Of a stretch of 9,804 nt of DNA, positions 5,996 through 9,804 are shown piece by piece. The notes below the pieces were generated by a model. It ran no database searches, had not been told where the DNA came from, and was given only the letters and a program-made list of their open reading frames with translations. This DNA comes from an uncultured Dictyoglomus sp. (lineage in GTDB: Bacteria > Dictyoglomota > Dictyoglomia > Dictyoglomales > Dictyoglomaceae). The stretch is taken from positions 1 through 9,804 of the forward strand of contig CALHTV010000020.1 of NCBI GenBank assembly GCA_938039765.1, written 5' to 3'. The first letter of the stretch is position 1. Every line of letters starts with the position of its first letter. The position numbers were made by a program, and so were the translations under genes.

Positions 5996-7861
5996 TGATA
6001 ACAAATGACTAATCTCTTCAAGAAATCTTGAGGGCTCTTGAGGTCTATTATATCTCTTAGAGGCATAAGAAAGAAAAAGTTTTTCCTTGGCCCTAGTAAT
6101 CCCAACATAACATAACCTTCTTTCTTCCTGTATTTCTTCCTTTGTAGTAGCATTATAGTGAGGCAAAATACCCTCTTCTAGACCCACAATAAAAACTGTC
6201 TCAAACTCAAGCCCTTTCACACTATGCAAAGTGATCAGAGATACTTTTCCTTCTTCTAAAGTACTCTCTAATTTACTACTATTTAAAGTCAAGTGAGATA
6301 AAAATTCCCCTAAATTGTTTCCCGACTTACTTGAAAAGGCTTCTGCAAAATCTATAAGCTCCAACAAATTCTCTTTTTTAGATTCAGCAATCTCCTTTCC
6401 TTGCTTTTCTAGTTCAGAGAAATAATTTGTTTTATCAATAATAAGGCTAATTAATTCCTTAATACTAAGTGTATCCTTAATCTCTAATAAATAACTCCAA
6501 AGATCATAGAAAACTTTTACTTCTTTCTTTACTTTAGATACCTCTTTTGCTGCTTCCATAAGGCTAAACCCTTCATTATAATATTCTTTGATTAGATTGA
6601 ACGTAACCTCACCTATCCCTCTTTTAGGAACATTAATTATCCTCTTTAGGCTGACTATATCATTAGGGTTATATAATATATTAAGATAGGCAACTATATC
6701 TTTCACTTCTTTCCTTTCGAAAAAGCTAATTCCTCCTATCACCTTATAAGGAATATTACTTCTTATCAAAGCTTCTTCAAAAACTCTTGATTGCCTATTT
6801 GTTCTATATAAGACCGCTATTTCAGATAGCCTTCTACCTTTAGCAATTTCAACTTTTATTTGCCGTACTACAAAATTCGCTTCGTCCTCCTCATTTAAAG
6901 CTCTAAAAAGTATAGGATAACTTCCATTTTTCTTATCACTCCAAAGTTCTTTAGGGTATCGCTTTTCGTTGTTAGCTATTAAAGCATTAGCTATTTCGAG
7001 TATCTGTTGAGTTGATCGATAATTTCGAGTCAGAAATATTTTCCTCAAATTCTTAAAATCTTTTTCTAATCTAAATATATTTTGATAGTCAGCTCCCCGC
7101 CAACTATATATACTCTGATCATCATCACCAACAACAGAAAACTTCTGTTTTTCTTGAACAATCATTTTAAACAAGTCATATTGAGCCTTATTTGTATCTT
7201 GATATTCATCCACTAAAACATATTCAATCTTATCTTGTAAATAGCCTAAAATAGCAGGTTTTTCTTCAAGAAGCCTAATAGAATATATAAGCAAATCAGC
7301 AAAATCAAGCGCATTATTCTTTATTAATTCTCTTTCATACCTTTTATAAATTTCTAATACTATCTCATCAAAGGAATTGGAAACCAAGTTTGCAAAATCT
7401 TGTGGGGTTATTAGTCTGTCTTTTAATCGAGAAATCTTATCCCTAATATCCCTAACATTCAATTCATTCTCTCTATTTATCTCTTTTATAATATCCCTAA
7501 TTAAATCTTCCTGAGTTTCTTCATCATATATCACAAAATTAGAAGATAACTTCCAATATTTCCCAAAAGATCTTAAAAGATACAAATCAAAACCATGAAA
7601 AGTACCAGCCCATATTTTTTCCACGTCATAAGAAGATAATATATTTCCTATTCTTTTCTTCATCTCTTCAGCAGCCTTATTAGTGAAAGTTAAAGCAACA
7701 ATGTTTTCAGATTTTGCTATGTTATTCCCTATAAGATATGCAATCTTATAAGTTATAACTCTTGTTTTTCCAGAGCCAGCTCCAGCTAATATTAAAACAG
7801 GCCTCTCTACTTCAAGAACTGCTTCTAATTGTTCCTTATTTAATTCTTTTAAAAAATCCAT
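5984..7861 (-). CDS. uvrD: UvrD/PcrA-family ATP-dependent 3'-5' DNA helicase (short form)
   Basis: This superfamily 1A helicase unwinds DNA in nucleotide-excision repair, replication restart or removal of recombinase filaments. All core motifs are present: Q motif LNKEQLEAV at 7-15, Walker A AGAGSGKT at 26-33, motif II DEYQDTN at 218-224, motif III GDDDQSIYSWRGA at 245-257, motif V ITLHSVKGLEF at 543-553 and motif VI EERRLCYVGITRAKEKL at 579-595. NRPQEPSRFLEEI at 605-617 closes domain 2A. The protein then stops at 625 residues, about 100 short of typical PcrA or UvrD, so the C-terminal extension that includes the Tudor-like RNA polymerase-binding domain is missing. The ATG is 3 bases after the minE stop, with only a weak AAAAGATT ribosome site, pointing to translational coupling. 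Rep (about 670 residues) is another possible orthologue; sequence reading alone does not separate these subfamilies. Confidence 0.96.
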   Translation of the reverse strand: MDFLKELNKEQLEAVLEVERPVLILAGAGSGKTRVITYKIAYLIGNNIAKSENIVALTFTNKAAEEMKKRIGNILSSYDVEKIWAGTFHGFDLYLLRSFGKYWKLSSNFVIYDEETQEDLIRDIIKEINRENELNVRDIRDKISRLKDRLITPQDFANLVSNSFDEIVLEIYKRYERELIKNNALDFADLLIYSIRLLEEKPAILGYLQDKIEYVLVDEYQDTNKAQYDLFKMIVQEKQKFSVVGDDDQSIYSWRGADYQNIFRLEKDFKNLRKIFLTRNYRSTQQILEIANALIANNEKRYPKELWSDKKNGSYPILFRALNEEDEANFVVRQIKVEIAKGRRLSEIAVLYRTNRQSRVFEEALIRSNIPYKVIGGISFFERKEVKDIVAYLNILYNPNDIVSLKRIINVPKRGIGEVTFNLIKEYYNEGFSLMEAAKEVSKVKKEVKVFYDLWSYLLEIKDTLSIKELISLIIDKTNYFSELEKQGKEIAESKKENLLELIDFAEAFSSKSGNNLGEFLSHLTLNSSKLESTLEEGKVSLITLHSVKGLEFETVFIVGLEEGILPHYNATTKEEIQEERRLCYVGITRAKEKLFLSYASKRYNRPQEPSRFLEEISHLLSVKK

Positions 7862-7864
7862 AGC

Positions 7865-8107
7865 TTAATCTTTTAAGGGTATGTCAATTCTTAGTATTGA
7901 TTTTATTTCTTCATTTGACAATTCTACCTTAATATTTTCATGATCAAAATTAAGATATTTTGAAACAACATTCACAAGATCTTCTTTAATTTGTTCAATT
8001 AGCTTGGGTTCAATTTTAGCCCTATCATACACCAATACAACTTGAAGTCTTTCCTTAGCTACTTCCTTGGATGGAACCTTCTTGCCCCACAAGCTATTAA
8101 TAATCAT
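7865..8107 (-). CDS. minE: Cell division topological specificity factor MinE
   Basis: MinE stimulates MinD ATP hydrolysis and releases MinCD from the membrane, so that the inhibitor is kept away from mid-cell. The 80 residues contain the anti-MinCD segment SKEVAKERLQVVLVYDRAKI at 13-32, close to the family consensus. A C-terminal topological domain follows (about 33-80), including KYLNFDHENIKVEL. The first dozen residues, MIINSLWGKKVP, would form the membrane-contacting N-terminus. The start has a perfect AGGAGG six bases upstream and lies 12 bases after the minD stop. Its presence suggests an oscillating, MinE-based system rather than the DivIVA-anchored type. The minC-minD-minE order is the classical one. 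Confidence 0.96.
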   Translation of the reverse strand: MIINSLWGKKVPSKEVAKERLQVVLVYDRAKIEPKLIEQIKEDLVNVVSKYLNFDHENIKVELSNEEIKSILRIDIPLKD

Positions 8108-8113
8108 TTTCGG

Positions 8114-8119
8114 CCTCCT
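8114..8119 (-). promoter_or_regulatory. minE: Strong ribosome binding site for minE
   Basis: The minus strand reads AGGAGG directly after the minD stop codon and 6 bases before the minE ATG. It is the best Shine-Dalgarno match in the window, in contrast to the weak sites in front of pcm, the helicase and acyP. It suggests that MinE is translated more strongly than its neighbours, which would suit the MinE:MinD balance the system needs. Confidence 0.7.
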
Positions 8120-8914
8120 CTATCCCCTAAAAAATTTAAATATCTTTTCTATAAAGCTTTCACTTTTCTCAAGCTCTTCCCATGATACTTCTTCTCCAAG
8201 AAGTTTTTTTACAACCAAACTAAAAGCAAGTCCAGATCTATATTTATCTGCGTTCAATATTATTGGCTCACCTTTATTTACACTTATTATAAGATTTTCA
8301 TCTTCTGGAATAATTCCTAAAAGTTCTATTGATAAGATTTCCAATAGATCCTCTACTCCAAGCATATCTCCATTTCTCACCATATCAAATCTAACCCTAT
8401 TTACTATAAGACTTAGATTTTCAAAACCATTAGCTTCTAAAAGTCCAATAACCCTATCAGCATCTCTCACTGATGAAACTTCGGGAGTCGTAATAACTAT
8501 TGCCTCATCTGCTCCAGAAATAGCAGTTCTAAAGCCGTGTTCGATCCCAGCAGGAGAATCTATTAATACATAATCAAAGTCCTTTTTCAACTCATGTACT
8601 AAGAATTTCATTTGCTCTATACTTACTGCCTCTTTTTCTTTAGTTTGAGCAGCAGGTAAGAGAAATAAGTTGTTCAATCTTTTATCTTTAACTAAAGCTT
8701 GTTTAAGGTTACATCTTCCTTCTATCACATCAACTAAATTATAGACAATTCTATTTTCTAATCCTAAGAGGAGATCCAGATTTCTAAGGCCTATATCAGT
8801 ATCAACCAATACTATTTTCAATCCTCTAAGAGCAAGACCTGTACCAATATTAGCTACTGCTGTGGTCTTACCAACCCCGCCTTTTCCTGATGTTATAACA
8901 ATTGCCTTACCCAT
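8120..8914 (-). CDS. minD: Septum site-determining ATPase MinD
   Basis: MinD is a ParA-like ATPase that dimerises with ATP on the inner face of the membrane and recruits MinC. The 264 residues show the deviant Walker A GKGGVGKTT at 10-18 with signature K11 and K16, DTDIGLRNLD at 38-47, and the Walker B region DSPAGIE at 119-125. The last residues, SFIEKIFKFFRG (253-264), form a basic amphipathic helix of the membrane-targeting type, which supports MinD over other ParA relatives such as FlhG or Soj. The ATG is 2 bases after the minC stop, and the ribosome site GGGGGT is supplied by the end of minC. Length is normal. Confidence 0.97.
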   Translation of the reverse strand: MGKAIVITSGKGGVGKTTAVANIGTGLALRGLKIVLVDTDIGLRNLDLLLGLENRIVYNLVDVIEGRCNLKQALVKDKRLNNLFLLPAAQTKEKEAVSIEQMKFLVHELKKDFDYVLIDSPAGIEHGFRTAISGADEAIVITTPEVSSVRDADRVIGLLEANGFENLSLIVNRVRFDMVRNGDMLGVEDLLEILSIELLGIIPEDENLIISVNKGEPIILNADKYRSGLAFSLVVKKLLGEEVSWEELEKSESFIEKIFKFFRG

Positions 8915-8916
8915 CC

Positions 8917-9516
8917 TTATTTACCCCCTGAATACAAGTTTACTTTTAATTCCCCATCTTCAAGATAAATCCAATATCCTAATTTCTTGTTTTTATTATC
9001 TATGAGAGATAAATCTAATATGTAATTTGCAATCTGTACTCTTTCAGGTTCAAGTTCAAGAGCAAAAATTGTTGCTTTTTCATTATTCCCATAACCAGCC
9101 CATATACTTCCTCTTACTTTACCTAAAACAAAAATACTTTTATGGCAAACAACCTCAGAACCTGAGTTCACGTCTCCGATAATCAATAAATTATCTCTTG
9201 AAGTTAGAAGTCTTCCACTTCTAATAGGACCTAAAATAATTTTAGCTGTATTAGCACTTGAAATCTCCAATCTTATTAATTCTTTACTCAGCATTATACC
9301 ATATTTCTCAAGGATTTCTTTTTGAAATTCATACCATTCTTCTTTTCCAATGTCCTTTCCTTGTAAATCTAAATAGACATGACTTTTTTTAAAAAATTTT
9401 TCCCTTTTTTTTATTTCTTCCTTGACTAATTCTTTTATCTCCTCCCAATTTAAATTAGGATTTACAATTATTTTTATTCCTTCCCTTAAATCTCCTTTGA
9501 CAGATATCTTACTCAA
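8917..9516 (-). CDS. minC: Septum site-determining protein MinC (TTG start)
   Basis: MinC inhibits FtsZ polymerisation away from mid-cell and is brought to the membrane by MinD. The 199-residue protein has a divergent N-terminal FtsZ-inhibiting domain (about 1-85) and a typical beta-helical C-domain (about 95-170). The C-domain contains GPIRSGRLLTSRDNLLIIGD at 96-115, GSEVVCHKSIFVLGKVRGSI at 119-138 and WAGYGN at 139-144. The MinD-binding motif usually reads RSGQ and is RSGR here (99-102). The likely start is TTG at 9516, which overlaps the mrdA stop by 8 bases and has a GAGGGGGG ribosome site just upstream within mrdA. The first ATG would be at residue 75 and would remove the N-domain, so TTG is preferred. 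The C-terminal 30 residues are specific to this protein. Confidence 0.95.
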   Translation of the reverse strand: MSKISVKGDLREGIKIIVNPNLNWEEIKELVKEEIKKREKFFKKSHVYLDLQGKDIGKEEWYEFQKEILEKYGIMLSKELIRLEISSANTAKIILGPIRSGRLLTSRDNLLIIGDVNSGSEVVCHKSIFVLGKVRGSIWAGYGNNEKATIFALELEPERVQIANYILDLSLIDNKNKKLGYWIYLEDGELKVNLYSGGK

Positions 9517-9804
9517 ATTTATTATCCCCCCTCATTTTATTCTTCTCTATTATATACTCTATTACCCTCTTAGCAATTGGAGCTGCTTTTCCTCCTCCAC
9601 TTTTTCCATGCTCCACAAAAACTGTAATAACATATTGAGGGGACTCAGAAGGAAAAAAAGCAGAAAACCAAGCATGACTCTCTCCATGAGGGTTTTCTGC
9701 AGTTCCAGTCTTACCTGATATACTCACACCTGGAATACGGGTCGCTATTCCCGTACCTTCTTCAACCACCTTTTTCATTCCTTCTTTTAAAATATTCCAT
9801 GTTT
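9509..9804 (-). CDS. mrdA: Penicillin-binding protein 2, transpeptidase C-terminus (5' end cut by window edge)
   Basis: Only the last 97 residues are visible. PBP2 is a membrane-anchored transpeptidase that crosslinks peptidoglycan during elongation, together with RodA and MreBCD. The frame is open to the window edge (TWNILKEGMKKVVEEGTG), so the ATG at 9778 is an internal methionine and not a start. The KTG active-site triad member is in SGKTGTAENPHG, and HAWFSAFFP followed by VFVEHGKSGGGKAAPIA is characteristic of PBP2 rather than FtsI. The catalytic SxxK and SxN motifs should lie upstream, outside the window. Position directly before minCDE fits the mreBCD-mrdA-min arrangement known from many bacteria. 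The 3' end overlaps minC by 8 bases and carries its ribosome site. Confidence 0.92.
   Translation of the reverse strand, partial: TWNILKEGMKKVVEEGTGIATRIPGVSISGKTGTAENPHGESHAWFSAFFPSESPQYVITVFVEHGKSGGGKAAPIAKRVIEYIIEKNKMRGDNKFE

Noticed and set aside
5705..6012. Plus-strand reading frames giving peptides like GRLDSNQRPS and GATGLEPATS
   Set aside because: They are antisense translations of the two tRNA-Pro genes. Peptides of this kind are a well-known database artefact from tRNA loci and are not proteins.
8067..8573. Plus-strand open frame of 168 codons
   Set aside because: It lies opposite minD and the start of minE, both with clear family motifs; the Ser/Leu/Ile-rich product is typical of antisense to AT-rich coding DNA.
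9776..9778. ATG at 9778 as the start of a small 89-residue gene
   Set aside because: The frame stays open to the window edge and the upstream residues TWNILKEG continue the PBP2 transpeptidase domain.
1..9804. A novel defence, mobile or otherwise undescribed multi-gene system
   Set aside because: All genes but one belong to well-known housekeeping families on one strand. I saw no repeats, integrase, transposase, toxin pair or other signs of an accessory island.

Overview
The window looks like a piece of chromosome from an AT-rich, probably thermophilic bacterium. The protein genes are strongly A/T-biased, yet the stems of the two tRNA genes are almost entirely G-C, a combination typical of thermophiles with low-GC genomes. 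The gene content and protein style recall Dictyoglomus or a similar deep-branching thermophile. That placement is from memory of the families and was not tested by any search.

Every supported gene lies on the minus strand, so the biological order runs from high to low coordinates. First comes the end of a peptidoglycan transpeptidase (mrdA/PBP2, cut by the window edge), then minC, minD and minE (division-site placement), then a UvrD/PcrA-type helicase. The genes in this block overlap or are separated by 2 to 12 bases, which indicates one transcription unit coupling cell elongation, septum placement and a repair helicase.

A second block starts in the 30-base gap after the helicase. A sigma-70-like promoter, whose -35 box lies inside the last helicase codons, precedes two tandem proline tRNAs (GGG, then CGG). 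Acylphosphatase begins only 8 bases after the second tRNA. It is followed by a SpeE-family aminopropyltransferase, protein L-isoaspartate methyltransferase, a family 4 (4Fe-4S) uracil-DNA glycosylase, an unrecognised 99-residue protein and dnaE. DnaE is the replicative polymerase alpha subunit and runs off the low-coordinate edge with 1004 residues visible. Spacing is tight throughout, so tRNAs, polyamine synthesis, protein repair, DNA base repair and replication may share a transcript.

No mobile element, CRISPR array, riboswitch, phage gene or convincing intrinsic terminator was seen. No intergenic gap exceeds about 30 bases. This is mostly ordinary core-genome content. The points most worth a second look are the near-leaderless acylphosphatase mRNA downstream of a tRNA, the thermospermine/agmatine-type signature of the SpeE homologue, the small unrecognised gene before dnaE, and the shortened helicase.
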